64,000 nucleotides of DNA from Acidobacteriota bacterium. Lineage in GTDB: Bacteria; Acidobacteriota; Thermoanaerobaculia; UBA5066; Gp7-AA6. The stretch lies in NCBI GenBank assembly GCA_020199905.1, contig JAIVJS010000072.1, positions 28,600 to 92,599 of the forward strand, in the 5' to 3' direction. The notes beneath the pieces are model-generated. The model was not told the DNA's origin. It was given only the letters and a program-made list of their open reading frames with translations, and searched no databases. A program made the position numbers and the translations under genes. Below, one piece after another: positions 16,199-24,529 of the stretch (the first letter of the stretch is position 1; every line of letters begins with the position of its first letter).

Positions 16199-17757
16199 GC
16201 GACGCCATCGTCCCCTTCGAGCGGTATCCGGGCCTCTCGCCGCTGTTTCGGCCGTTTCTGGCGGGGCTCCCGGAGTTCTTTCCCGATCCTCCGACGATCG
16301 AAGCGGCCGCCGCCCGCGGTCGGCAGCTCCTGGGCACGCCCTCCCGCGTGCCCGCCAACGCGTTCCGTTTTCGCGGCGACGCCGCCGCGCGCCGCGCCGA
16401 GGATCTCGCGGCGGGCCGCGCGGTCGCCGTGATCGCCGGCCACCAGGTCGGCCTCTTCACGGGGCCTCTCTTCACCGTCACAAAGGCCTTCGACACGGTC
16501 CGGGTGGCGCGCGAGATTTCCGAACGAGGCGTTCCCGCGGTCCCCGTCTTCTGGGCGCTGACGGACGATCATGACCTCGAAGAAGTGGCGCGCACCGCCA
16601 GGCCCGGGCGCGAGGGCCCCGAGGTGCTCGTGCTGGAGGGGGCCGACCGCGCCAATCGCGAGCCGGTCGGACGGCGGCGGATCCCCGAAGGTGTGAGGGA
16701 GCTCCTCGACGGCTTCGCGCTCGACGCGCGCTCTCCGGAAGCGGAAGAAATTCTCGCTACCCTTCGCCGGCGTTACTCGCCCGGAACGACCTACGGAGAG
16801 GCGTTCATCGAGTCTCTCCTCGATCTCGCTCCCGAGGGCCTGCTCGTGCTCGATCCCTACCAGGACGCGCTGCGCGAGGGGACCGCCGCCTTCTTTCAGG
16901 AAGCCGCCCGCCGCGACGGAGAGCTGCGCGAGGCGCTTCGCCAGGCGAGCGCCAGGCTCGAAGCCGCCGGCCTGCCCGTGTCGGTCCCGTTCCGGCCGGA
17001 GGTCTTCCCGTTCTTCACGATCGCACGCGGCGAGCGCCGGCGTGTCGAGTCCGTGCCCGACGCCGCCGCCCGCGTCGCGAGCGGACAGGACTGGCCCTCC
17101 ACCGACGTCCTGACGCGCCCGGTGCTGAAGTCGTGGCTGATGCCGACGGCGGCCGCCGTCCTCGGCCCCGCCGAGATCGCGTACCACGCGCAGTCTCTGC
17201 CTCTCTTCCGTGTCTTCGACCTTCGGCCCCCCGTGCTCCTGCCGCGCTCGTTCGTGATCCCGGTCGGTCCCCCGGAGCGCCGCGTCATGGAGGCTCTGGG
17301 AATCACGCGGGACGGTCTGCTCGCACCGGCGGCGGAGAGCGCCCCGGTGGAGGTGCCGGGCGCTCCCCGGCTCGACAGCGCGGCGGCCGACGCGGACAAG
17401 GCGCTCGCGGACCTCGAGCCTGACATCCGCGCGCTCGATCCCACTCTGGTGGGGGCCCTCGAAAACACGAAGCGCAAAGTCGCGTACCAGATGGAGCAGT
17501 TGAAAGAGCGCATGAAGAAGGCGGCGGAAAAGAAGGACGAGATCGTCAACGGACGCCGCAAGCGGCTCGACACGATGCTGCTGCCATCGGGGGCGCCCGC
17601 GGAGCGCCTCTATCCTCCCCTCGTTCCGCTGCTCGCCTATGGCCGCGCCGCTCTCGATCGGATTCGCGAAGCGGCTCGGGGCTCGCTCGAGGGCGCGTCC
17701 GTTGCCGAGCTGGCCGCCGACTCCGCCGAGGAGGGCAGGGGATCCGATGGCCGTTGA
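16195..17757 (+). CDS. bshC: Bacillithiol biosynthesis cysteine-adding enzyme BshC
   Basis: BshC joins cysteine to GlcN-malate in the last step of bacillithiol synthesis. The signature HQVGLFTGPLFTVTKAF (about residues 83-99) and VPVFWALTDDHDLEEV (about 115-130) match the family, and the C-terminal half holds the long coiled-coil expected (ENTKRKVAYQMEQLKERMKK). The length of 520 residues is normal. The GTG start at 16195 overlaps the methyltransferase stop. Its own stop overlaps bshB1 by 11 bp. Confidence 0.93.
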   Translation: MSDAIVPFERYPGLSPLFRPFLAGLPEFFPDPPTIEAAAARGRQLLGTPSRVPANAFRFRGDAAARRAEDLAAGRAVAVIAGHQVGLFTGPLFTVTKAFDTVRVAREISERGVPAVPVFWALTDDHDLEEVARTARPGREGPEVLVLEGADRANREPVGRRRIPEGVRELLDGFALDARSPEAEEILATLRRRYSPGTTYGEAFIESLLDLAPEGLLVLDPYQDALREGTAAFFQEAARRDGELREALRQASARLEAAGLPVSVPFRPEVFPFFTIARGERRRVESVPDAAARVASGQDWPSTDVLTRPVLKSWLMPTAAAVLGPAEIAYHAQSLPLFRVFDLRPPVLLPRSFVIPVGPPERRVMEALGITRDGLLAPAAESAPVEVPGAPRLDSAAADADKALADLEPDIRALDPTLVGALENTKRKVAYQMEQLKERMKKAAEKKDEIVNGRRKRLDTMLLPSGAPAERLYPPLVPLLAYGRAALDRIREAARGSLEGASVAELAADSAEEGRGSDGR

Positions 17758-18469
17758 CATCCTGGCCGTCGCCGCCCACGCCGACGACATCGAGCTAGGC
17801 TGCGCGGGAACCCTCGTGCGCTGGAAGGCGAAGGGCGGCCGGTTCGGAATCGTGGACCTGACCCGCGGCGAAATGGGGACCCGCGGAAGCGTCGAGACCC
17901 GCGATCGCGAGGCGCGCCAGGCCGCCGAGATCCTCGGCGCCGAGTTCCGCGAGACGCTCGACTTCGGGGACGGCGGGCTGCGCCAGACGCGGGAAAACGA
18001 GCTGGCGCTCATCGAGGTGATTCGCCGGGAGAGGCCTCGGCTGATCCTGACGTCCTTCCCCGACGACCGCCATCCCGACCACCGGCGCGCGGGCGAGCTC
18101 ACGACGGATGCCGCCTTCTACGCGGGCCTGCGGAGGATCGAAACGTCTTTTCCCGCCCACCGGCCGCAGCAGACGATCTACTTCTCGACGGCCTACGTCC
18201 ATGCTCCCACCTTCGTCGTCGACGTGACGGAAGCGATGGAGACGCGGCGGGCGGCCGTGCGGGCCTTCGCGAGCCAGTTCCACGACCCGCGCTCGACCGA
18301 GCCGACGACCCTCCTTTCCGCGAAAGGGTTTCTCGAGGCCATCGAAGCCCGGGCCCGCCACTTCGGGTTCCTGATCGGCGTCGAGTTCGGCGAAGGGTTC
18401 GTTTCGAAGCGCCCGCCGAGAGTCGAAGATCCGATTGCGGCGTTCGAAGGCTTCGAACCCGGATTTTAG
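17747..18469 (+). CDS. bshB1: Bacillithiol biosynthesis deacetylase BshB1
   Basis: This LmbE-like zinc deacetylase removes the acetyl group from GlcNAc-malate. Zinc ligands are in AHADD (about residues 10-14) and HPDH (about 108-111); DLTRGEMGTRGS and FYAGLRRI are family-typical. The 240-residue length is normal. The ATG at 17747 overlaps the bshC end by 11 bp, and a purine-rich GAGGGCAGGGG precedes it. A fold-back heptamer element follows and separates it from bshA. Confidence 0.93.
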   Translation: MAVDILAVAAHADDIELGCAGTLVRWKAKGGRFGIVDLTRGEMGTRGSVETRDREARQAAEILGAEFRETLDFGDGGLRQTRENELALIEVIRRERPRLILTSFPDDRHPDHRRAGELTTDAAFYAGLRRIETSFPAHRPQQTIYFSTAYVHAPTFVVDVTEAMETRRAAVRAFASQFHDPRSTEPTTLLSAKGFLEAIEARARHFGFLIGVEFGEGFVSKRPPRVEDPIAAFEGFEPGF

Positions 18470-18472
18470 GAA

Positions 18473-18581
18473 GTTGAGAGTTCGGAGTTGAGAGCTCAGA
18501 GTCCGTACTCTCTTCGAAGTCTTTCGGTTCTCGGCGCTGAACCCAGGCACAACTCTCAACCCTCGACTCTCAACTCTCAAC
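18473..18581. repeat. Fold-back heptamer element between bshB1 and bshA
   Basis: Left units GTTGAGA, GTTCGGA, GTTGAGA, GCTCAGA (18473-18500) face right units TCTCAAC, CCTCGAC, TCTCAAC, TCTCAAC (18554-18581) across a 53-bp core. The two arms are complementary in sense, so a stem of about 28 bp with mismatches could form within the bsh transcript. Confidence 0.85.
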
Positions 18582-18588
18582 TCCAATC

Positions 18589-19719
18589 GTGAAGATCGGC
18601 ATCACCTGCTACCCGACCTACGGCGGCAGCGGTGTCGTCGCGACCGAGCTCGGAATCGCGCTCGCGGACCGCGGGGACGAGGTCCACTTCATCTCGTACG
18701 CCCTGCCGACCCGGCTCGCGCTGCCGCGGCCGCGGGTCTTCTTCCACGAGGTCGTCGCCCCCACCTATCCCCTGTTCGTCTCTCCTCCCTACACGCTCGC
18801 GCTCGCCACGAAGATGGCGGAGGTGGCGACGAACGTGGGCCTCGATCTCCTCCACGTTCACTACGCGCTGCCTCACGCGATCTCCGCCATCCTCGCCCGC
18901 GACATGATCGCGGGGGACGGCATCCGGTTGAAGGTGGTCACCACGCTCCACGGGACCGACATCACGATCGTCGGCCAGGACCGCTCCTACCTCCCGATCA
19001 CGCGCTTCGGAATCGAGAAGAGCGACGGGGTGACGGCGGTCTCCGACTACCTCCGTGAGGTGACGGCTCGCGAGCTGTCGGTGCGGCGCGACGTCGAGGT
19101 CATTCCGAACTTCGTGGACGCTTCTCTCTATCGCCCCGACGGAGCCTCTCCCTTCGCGCGCACGCTGGCCCGGGAAACGGAATGCGTCCTCCTGCACGTC
19201 TCGAATTTCCGGCCCGTCAAGCGCATCGCCGACGTCGTCGGGGTCTTCGAGCGGGTCCGCCACCGGATTCCCGCCCGTCTCGTGCTCGTCGGCGACGGGC
19301 CGGAGCGCTCCCTCGCCGAGCGGCTGGTCTCCGCCGGCGGCTTCGAGCGCGACACGCTTTTTCTCGGCAATGTCGCCGCCATCGAGACGGTCCTTCCGAT
19401 CGGAAAGGTCTTCCTGCTCCCGTCGGACGCGGAGTCGTTCGGCCTTTCCGCGCTCGAGGCCATGGCGTGCGGCGTGCCCGTCATCGGGACTGTCGCCGGC
19501 GGCCTGCCCGAGGTCGTGCAGGACGGCGTGAACGGATTTCTCCAGCCGGTCGGAGACGTCGACGGCATGGCGGATGCCGCCCTTCGCCTCGTCACGGATC
19601 CGGTTCTCTGGCGCCGGTTCTCCGATTCCGCTCGAGAGAGAGCGGTTTCGAACTATCCAACCGGCGCCATCGTCGCCCGATACCGCGCTCTCTACGAGAA
19701 CGTTCTCCGCGCCCGTTGA
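18589..19719 (+). CDS. bshA: N-acetyl-alpha-D-glucosaminyl L-malate synthase BshA
   Basis: BshA is a GT4 glycosyltransferase that makes GlcNAc-malate, the first step of bacillithiol synthesis. KIGITCYPTYGGSGVVATELG at the N-terminus (first 20 residues) is the family hallmark; HGTDITIVG, NFVDASLYRP, LLHVSNFRPVKRI and DAESFGLSALEAMACG (donor-binding EX7E-like region) follow. 376 residues is full length. The GTG at 18589 is the only start that keeps the conserved N-terminus. It lies in the same direction as bshC-bshB1, 119 bp downstream. Confidence 0.93.
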   Translation: MKIGITCYPTYGGSGVVATELGIALADRGDEVHFISYALPTRLALPRPRVFFHEVVAPTYPLFVSPPYTLALATKMAEVATNVGLDLLHVHYALPHAISAILARDMIAGDGIRLKVVTTLHGTDITIVGQDRSYLPITRFGIEKSDGVTAVSDYLREVTARELSVRRDVEVIPNFVDASLYRPDGASPFARTLARETECVLLHVSNFRPVKRIADVVGVFERVRHRIPARLVLVGDGPERSLAERLVSAGGFERDTLFLGNVAAIETVLPIGKVFLLPSDAESFGLSALEAMACGVPVIGTVAGGLPEVVQDGVNGFLQPVGDVDGMADAALRLVTDPVLWRRFSDSARERAVSNYPTGAIVARYRALYENVLRAR

Positions 19720-19774
19720 GGTGAGGGACGAGCGCGCCGTACCGGCGCGCGAGGGCCGCTTCGAAGTTCTTGAC

Positions 19775-19795
19775 TCTCAACTCTCAACTCTCAAC
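19775..19795. repeat. Heptamer array TCTCAAC x3
   Basis: Three perfect TCTCAAC units lie between the convergent bshA and adenosine-deaminase genes; the minus-strand gene's stop codon (19784-19786) is inside it. Confidence 0.85.
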
Positions 19796-20818
19796 TTCCT
19801 CCCACCTCACCCCCTTCGCTCCGCGTTCGCGCTCGGCGGGCGACAGGCCGAAGGCTCCGCGCCAGCTTCTTCTCGCCATGGCCAGGAGCGCATCGTCGTC
19901 GAGGCCCATGGCCGCGGCCGCGGCGTACTCGCCGGCCGTCGACGTGGAGAAGAGCAGCGGGTCATCGGCGGACAGCGCGACCGCGACGCCGGCCTCGAGC
20001 AGTCGCGGAAGGGGGTGGGCCGAAAAGGAGGTCACAGCGCCCGTCGCGACGTTACCGGTCGGCGCGACGAAAAGCGGCACGACCTCCTCCGCGAGCCGCT
20101 CCAGCAGATGCGGATCCTGCGCGGCGGCGATGCCGTGGTCGATGCGATCCGGCCGGAGCGCGTCGAGCGCATCGCGAAGCGAATCCGGACCGAGCCATTC
20201 GCCGGCGTGCACGGAGGTCTTCAACCCCACGGAGCGCGCGCGGGCGTAACAGCCGGCGAACGCCGCGGCCGGAAACGCGCCTTCCTCGCCTCCCATCCCG
20301 AATCCGACGACGCGATTACGGGGCCGGCGCTCGTGCAGGTCGAGCACGCGGCCCGCGGCCTCCGGTCCCCAGTGCCGCACGGTATCGAGAAGGATCCGGC
20401 AATCGCAGCCGTCCGCGGCCGCCGACGCGAAGCCGGCGTCCACGGCTTCCAGGGCGGCTTCGGGATCGACGCCGATCCGCTGACAGATCTCGGGCGACAC
20501 GTAGATCTCGGCGTACGCCACCCCGTCGGCCGCCAGGGTCCGGGACAGCCGCGCCGCCGCGGCGGCGTAGTCGCCGGGGGACCGGAAGAGCCGGCAGACG
20601 TCCGCAAAGAGGGCGAGAAAGGCGGCTGAGTCGCGCACCGAGGCGCGGCGAGCCGAGAGGGTTCCCGGCTCGCCCAACGCATCGCCCGCGCGCCGGGCGA
20701 GGGCCTCGACGACATCCGGCGGCAGCGACCCCTCGAAATGCAGATGGCAGTCGGCGAGCCCGGTGAGTCTCCGCTTTTCCTGTTCCACTTCGGCACCCCG
20801 GGCAGTCAAGGTTCCCAT
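19784..20818 (-). CDS. Adenosine deaminase family amidohydrolase
   Basis: Metal and catalytic residues of the adenosine/AMP deaminase family are all visible: DCHLHFEGSL (HxH, about residue 24), the VKTSVHAGEW-like KTSVHAGEWLG (His-Ala-Gly-Glu), RIDHGIAA and LSADDPLLF. Adenosine, adenine and aminodeoxyfutalosine deaminases share these, so the substrate is open. The usual CPTSN motif is APTGN here. The ATG at 20818 is chosen; a GTG at 20788 is possible. Its last codon and stop come from heptamer repeat DNA. Confidence 0.82.
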   Translation of the reverse strand: MGTLTARGAEVEQEKRRLTGLADCHLHFEGSLPPDVVEALARRAGDALGEPGTLSARRASVRDSAAFLALFADVCRLFRSPGDYAAAAARLSRTLAADGVAYAEIYVSPEICQRIGVDPEAALEAVDAGFASAAADGCDCRILLDTVRHWGPEAAGRVLDLHERRPRNRVVGFGMGGEEGAFPAAAFAGCYARARSVGLKTSVHAGEWLGPDSLRDALDALRPDRIDHGIAAAQDPHLLERLAEEVVPLFVAPTGNVATGAVTSFSAHPLPRLLEAGVAVALSADDPLLFSTSTAGEYAAAAAMGLDDDALLAMARRSWRGAFGLSPAERERGAKGVRWEEVES

Positions 20819-20862
20819 TCAGAGTTCGGAGTCCTTGCGGGCCTTCCTCTCGAGGCCGGTTC

Positions 20863-20890
20863 TCTCAACTCTCTACTCTCCACTCTCCAC
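20863..20890. repeat. Heptamer array TCTCAAC/TCTCCAC x4
   Basis: TCTCAAC, TCTCTAC, TCTCCAC, TCTCCAC follow in phase just ahead of the decayed RDD gene. A degenerate GTTCGGA-like partner lies 40 bp upstream. Confidence 0.75.
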
Positions 20891-20906
20891 TTCTTCTTCG
20901 GCGACA

Positions 20907-21305
20907 TGGGGCCGGTTGAGACGCGACCGCATTCTGGCCTTTTTTCTGGATCTCCTGGTTTGCGCGGGTTGTCCGGACGCCGTGGGTCTCGGTCTTTCTC
21001 TGGGCGGCGGTTCCGGGAGGGCGCGGCGATCCCGGCTGTCTGGGTGGCCGCCGGGCTCGGGGCTGCGGCGGCTTTTCTGCTGCTTGACGCCGCGGAGGCC
21101 GCGCCCGGCGCTGGCTCGGACTCCAGGCCATCGGGCGGGGAGGCGGCGTCCCCGGCCGCGCGGCTCCCTTCGGCGCACCCTCCCGCTGCTCGTTCCGGGC
21201 TGGAACCACGTCGAAGCTTGCCGGTCCTTCGCCGGGGCAACGCGGTGCGGCCGGCCGACCGACGGACGGGGGCCCGGGTCCGGCGGACCGACCAGGAGCC
21301 TGTTC
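20907..21305 (+). pseudogene. Decayed RDD-family membrane protein gene
   Basis: No single frame is coding, but consecutive pieces of an RDD domain appear in different plus-strand frames: RLRRDRILAFFLDLLV (20913 on), AVWVAAGLGAAAAFLLL (another frame, about 21035), RRWLGLQAIGRGGGVPG (third frame, 21106), SLRRTLPLLVPGWNHVEA (back in the first frame, about 21170) and RPADRRTGARVRRTD (second frame, about 21252). At least four frameshifts are needed to join them. Neighbouring genes are intact, so this is more likely decay than poor sequence. Extent is approximate. Confidence 0.65.
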
Positions 21306-21404
21306 GAACGGCGCTGAGCCGGCCGGGATATTCTGGGTCCCGACGCCGGGCGGGCGGCCGAGAACCTTTCGACCGGCCCTCCGTTTAAGGAATCGGAGAC
21401 CTTG

Positions 21405-22166
21405 ATGAGGAAAAATCTGGCGGCCCTCTTTCTTCTGTTCGCGGCGGCGGCCTGGCTGCCGGCCGGACAGGAGGAAGTTTTCGACAAGACCTTTTCCATG
21501 GAAGGGGTTACGCGGATCTCGATCGAGAACGTCAACGGCAAGGTCGAGGCGTTTGCCTGGGACAAGCCGTCTTTCAAGGTCCGCGCGGTCAAAACGGCCA
21601 GCGGGAGCCGCGCCGACGAGACCCTCCGCCTGACCGAAATCCGCGTTCGCAAGATCGGCGACGAGATGCATGTCGAGACCCTGAACCCGAACCGCCACAA
21701 GCTCTTCGGGATTCTGGATTTCGGGGGCTCGAACGCCCGCGTCGACTACGAGGTCTACCTGCCGGCCGCCGCCGAGGCGCGCCTGCAGACCTGCAACGGG
21801 CACGTCGCCGCGAGCGGGTTCGGGGCAGCGGTCTCCGCGGACGCCGTGAACGGGTCGATCGAGCTGAAAGACGTCCGCGGACCGGTGAAGGCAACCACCG
21901 TCAACGGCTCGCTCCGGATCGCGTTCAAGGGAGCGCTGCGCAAGACGCAGCTCGAAACGGTCAACGGTTCCGTCGAAGTCGCCTTCGACCGCGCATCCTC
22001 CATCCGGTACGACCTCGAGACGGTGAACGGCCGCATCGAAGGGGACATCGAGCTGGCCGTCGAAGGCAAGCACGGCCCCAAGGAGGCGCGCGGCTCCTAC
22101 AACGGCGGAGGCGAGACGCTCCGCTGCGAAACCGTGAACGGGTCGATCCGGCTGAAGACCAATTAG
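21405..22166 (+). CDS. Secreted DUF4097-like beta-repeat protein
   Basis: A signal peptide (RKNLAALFLLFAAAAWLPAG) is followed by a repeat built around [T/A]-V-N-G: NVNGKVEA, TCNGHVAA, AVNGSIEL, TVNGSLRI, TVNGSVEV, TVNGRIEG, TVNGSIRL. About seven turns of roughly 22-25 residues fit the beta-helix of the DUF4097 'putative adhesin' family. It should be extracytoplasmic; role unknown. ATG 21405 is preferred over the adjacent TTG 21402. A heptamer array starts directly at the stop. Confidence 0.8.
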   Translation: MRKNLAALFLLFAAAAWLPAGQEEVFDKTFSMEGVTRISIENVNGKVEAFAWDKPSFKVRAVKTASGSRADETLRLTEIRVRKIGDEMHVETLNPNRHKLFGILDFGGSNARVDYEVYLPAAAEARLQTCNGHVAASGFGAAVSADAVNGSIELKDVRGPVKATTVNGSLRIAFKGALRKTQLETVNGSVEVAFDRASSIRYDLETVNGRIEGDIELAVEGKHGPKEARGSYNGGGETLRCETVNGSIRLKTN

Positions 22167-22300
22167 CTCTCGGCTCTCAGCTGTCAGCTCTCAGCCAGCG
22201 GTCGCGGCTCCGTTCCCACATGCAACTCAGACTCGTCGATTCCTCGAGTCAGGCGTCTCGTGGCGACGAATCCGTGCTGACAGCTGACAGCTGATAGCTT
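22166..22300. repeat. Fold-back heptamer element (GCTCTCA array, core, GCTGACA array)
   Basis: Left units GCTCTCG, GCTCTCA, GCTGTCA, GCTCTCA (22166-22193) and right units GCTGACA, GCTGACA, GCTGATA (22276-22296) are of opposite sense and flank an 82-bp core. The right end also contributes TAGCTT (22295-22300), a possible -10 box 7 nt before the ATG at 22308. Confidence 0.8.
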
Positions 22301-22307
22301 TTCATCC

Positions 22308-22634
22308 ATGTCCGAAGTCCGGCGCCCCTCCTCTTCGCTGATCCTCTGCTATCTGCCCCTTCTCGGGGTGATTCCCCTGTTTCTCAGCGGTTCGACGAGA
22401 GAGGTGCGCTGGCATGCCCGCAACGGCCTCCTCCTGTTCGGCGGCGTCGTCCTGGTCGGGGTTCTCGCGACGCTCGTCGGGCTCGTCCTCCCGTCGCTGT
22501 CCTGCCTGTACGGAATCGGCATGTTCTTCGTCGGGGTGATCTACGTGGTCATCGTCATCCTGGCCATCGTGAAGGCTCTCTCGGGCGAGCGGCTGATCTT
22601 TCCGGGGCTCTCCCGCTATGCGGACCGCGGCTGA
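22308..22634 (+). CDS. DUF4870-like small membrane protein
   Basis: The 108-residue protein has two to three hydrophobic helices with the DUF4870/Tic20-like layout: [33 protein letters not shown] (charged turn with His-Ala-Arg-Asn-Gly) and a long hydrophobic C-terminal region ending [10 protein letters not shown]. Function unknown. The end overlaps the yidD start by 17 bp, so both are likely cotranscribed from the repeat-derived -10 box. Confidence 0.75.
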   Translation: MSEVRRPSSSLILCYLPLLGVIPLFLSGSTREVRWHARNGLLLFGGVVLVGVLATLVGLVLPSLSCLYGIGMFFVGVIYVVIVILAIVKALSGERLIFPGLSRYADRG

Positions 22635-22983
22635 CGCCCGCCCTTCCCGGGGGCCCCGCGCCTCGCTCGCTCCGCTGGCTCTGGCGGCGTTTCTGGGGCT
22701 CGCCGCAGGCGACGCGCTGCGGCCGACGAACGACCAGAACGGGACGCGCGCCGCTCTGGCGGTGATCGACGGGTATCGCGGGACCGTCTCCCCCGTTTTT
22801 GCGCGGACGCGGCTCGTTCGATGCCGGTTCACCCCGACATGCTCCGAATACGGCCGTGAGGCGATCGCGCGCTTCGGCTGGACCCGCGGAGGAGCGTTGA
22901 CGGCCGGCCGCATCCTGCGATGCCACCCGTTCGCCCGCGGCGGATACGACCCGGTGCCGGCGCCAGGGAAGGTTCAGCGTTGA
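22618..22983 (+). CDS. yidD: Membrane protein insertion efficiency factor YidD
   Basis: The core [20 protein letters not shown] and the end [17 protein letters not shown] are diagnostic of YidD, a small protein that helps YidC-dependent membrane insertion. Here it has a longer N-terminus with one hydrophobic helix ([15 protein letters not shown]) and the family's [12 protein letters not shown]. 121 residues is slightly long. Its last residues (KVQR) and stop codon are read from GTTCAGC/GTTGAGC heptamers. It is not beside rnpA/yidC as in many genomes. Confidence 0.9.
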   Translation: MRTAADARPSRGPRASLAPLALAAFLGLAAGDALRPTNDQNGTRAALAVIDGYRGTVSPVFARTRLVRCRFTPTCSEYGREAIARFGWTRGGALTAGRILRCHPFARGGYDPVPAPGKVQR

Positions 22984-22999
22984 GCGTTCAGCGTTCGAC
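22972..22999. repeat. Heptamer array (GTTCAGC/GTTGAGC type)
   Basis: GTTCAGC, GTTGAGC, GTTCAGC, GTTCGAC in phase; the TGA of the second unit ends yidD. Confidence 0.85.
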
Positions 23000-23028
23000 G
23001 CCAACTCCGGACGCTCAACCCGCCTCGT

Positions 23029-24222
23029 TCACGGACACGTCGAGAAGGCCGCCGTGTCCTGGATCGGCTGGAAGGCCGCGTTCAACGGGTTCGTGTACAC
23101 CTTGACGGTTCCGTTCAGTATGTCGGTCACGGTTGTGGTGACCGCCACGTTGGTCAGGCCGCCGGCGAAGACCCAGTACCTCTGGTTGAACCCGCAGCCG
23201 TTCAAGACCTTCACCACCATCTCGACGTTCTGCGAGCTGAAGAACCAGAACTGTCCCGTGTCGCTGCTGCCGGGGATCGCGGTTCCGGTGCCCGACGCGG
23301 TCGCGCTCTGCCAGGTCGCCGTGACCTTGAACCGGCCGGAGTTCAGGCACAGGCTGTTCGCGTCGGGCGTGCACGGGCCGGAGCCGAGAAAGCCCGCGCT
23401 CTGCCTCTGACCCAGTACGACGTTGGCGTCGCTCGAACGCAGGTCCGTGACCGTCGCGGCCGCGAGAACTCCGCCGGAAGAGATGGCGGTTCCCTCCCGG
23501 ACCCCGACGGTGACCTGAAGCGTGTCGTCCGCGGCGATTCCCGAAAATGGATTTCCGACCCGCAACAGAGACTTCGGCGCGATCGTGTAGGAGGTGGAAG
23601 AGAGGATGGCCGTGCTCGGCGACTGCACCACCTTGACGTCGACCGGCAGCGGAACGGTCGAGGTATTGACCAGGTCGAGAGCGGTCGAGAAGCTCGCATC
23701 GCCCGAATGCAGCCCGAAGACCCTCAGAACGTTCACCGTGTCGGTGGCCGAAGAGCGCGCCCCCATCGACTCGGAGGACGGCGTGGCGCCGTACGTTCCG
23801 CCCGCCGTCCCCGCGACGCTCGAGACGTACTTGTGCGCCGTCCCCATGATGGCGACGTCGGACGTCCACTCGATCGCTCCGAAAATGCCGTCACCGGCGG
23901 GCAGCGTGGCGGCGGTCACGTCTCCGAAAAACTTGGTTTCATGGGGGAAGAGAACGATCGGAGCCGAATTGACGGCGGCTCCCGCGGGCGCCCCGCTGCC
24001 AGCCGCGGGGTGAAACGTCAGGGTGACGTGCGCCTGCGCCGAGGCGTCCGGATTGAACAGCCAGAGATCGGTCCGGACCTGCGCGTTTCCGGCGGCGGGC
24101 CCCCGTCCGGCGATTGGAAACCATCCGTTCGGCGACGCCGGCGAATAAGCCGCTCCCGCGTTCGCGGCGCACAGAAGCAGCAGGACGGACAGAACGAGGC
24201 CCGAAAAGGAGCGACGCGCCAT
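23029..24222 (-). CDS. Secreted protein with C-terminal 'SDTGQFWFF' domain
   Basis: A signal peptide (RRSFSGLVLSVLLLLCAANA) leads into a beta-rich region (NGWFPIAGRGPAAGNAQVRTDLWLFNP) that continues to about residue 280. From about residue 285 a compact domain follows: LCLNSGRFKVTATW, SSDTGQFWFFSSQNVEMVVK, VLNGCGFNQRYWVFAGGLTN, TDILNGTVKVYTNP. A related domain sits near the N-terminus of the secreted protein at 37260. A GGAGGT Shine-Dalgarno precedes the ATG. Probably a surface or secreted structural protein; no enzymatic motif is seen. Confidence 0.75.
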   Translation of the reverse strand: MARRSFSGLVLSVLLLLCAANAGAAYSPASPNGWFPIAGRGPAAGNAQVRTDLWLFNPDASAQAHVTLTFHPAAGSGAPAGAAVNSAPIVLFPHETKFFGDVTAATLPAGDGIFGAIEWTSDVAIMGTAHKYVSSVAGTAGGTYGATPSSESMGARSSATDTVNVLRVFGLHSGDASFSTALDLVNTSTVPLPVDVKVVQSPSTAILSSTSYTIAPKSLLRVGNPFSGIAADDTLQVTVGVREGTAISSGGVLAAATVTDLRSSDANVVLGQRQSAGFLGSGPCTPDANSLCLNSGRFKVTATWQSATASGTGTAIPGSSDTGQFWFFSSQNVEMVVKVLNGCGFNQRYWVFAGGLTNVAVTTTVTDILNGTVKVYTNPLNAAFQPIQDTAAFSTCP

Positions 24223-24276
24223 GGGGACCTCCGTTCACGAATGGACGCGCGGGAGGGAGGAAGAGTTTACGAGGCC

Positions 24277-24435
24277 GGAAAACGGGAAACGGGAACGGGA
24301 AACGAACGTAGAGCCAGGCCGAGATAGCGTTGGATCTGGAGGCGACCGAACAGGAGACGTGTGAGAGAGAGGGTTGAATCGGCCGACTCAGATTCTCGTC
24401 CTTTCCCGTTTCCCGATTCCCGTTTCCCGACTCTC
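24277..24435. repeat. Fold-back heptamer element beside tRNA-Leu
   Basis: Left units GGAAAAC, GGGAAAC, GGGAAC, GGGAAAC (24277-24303) face right units CTTTCCC, GTTTCCC, GATTCCC, GTTTCCC, GACTCTC (24401-24435) across a 97-bp core. The right arm ends one base from the tRNA CCA end. Confidence 0.85.
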
Positions 24436-24436
24436 A

Positions 24437-24521
<85 letters not shown>

Positions 24522-24529
24522 ACGAAGGG

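Noticed and set aside
16066..18102. Long minus-strand open frame (678 codons) opposite bshC
   Set aside because: It is the antisense shadow of bshC and bshB1, which are clearly coding; the product is Arg/Glu-rich with no motif.
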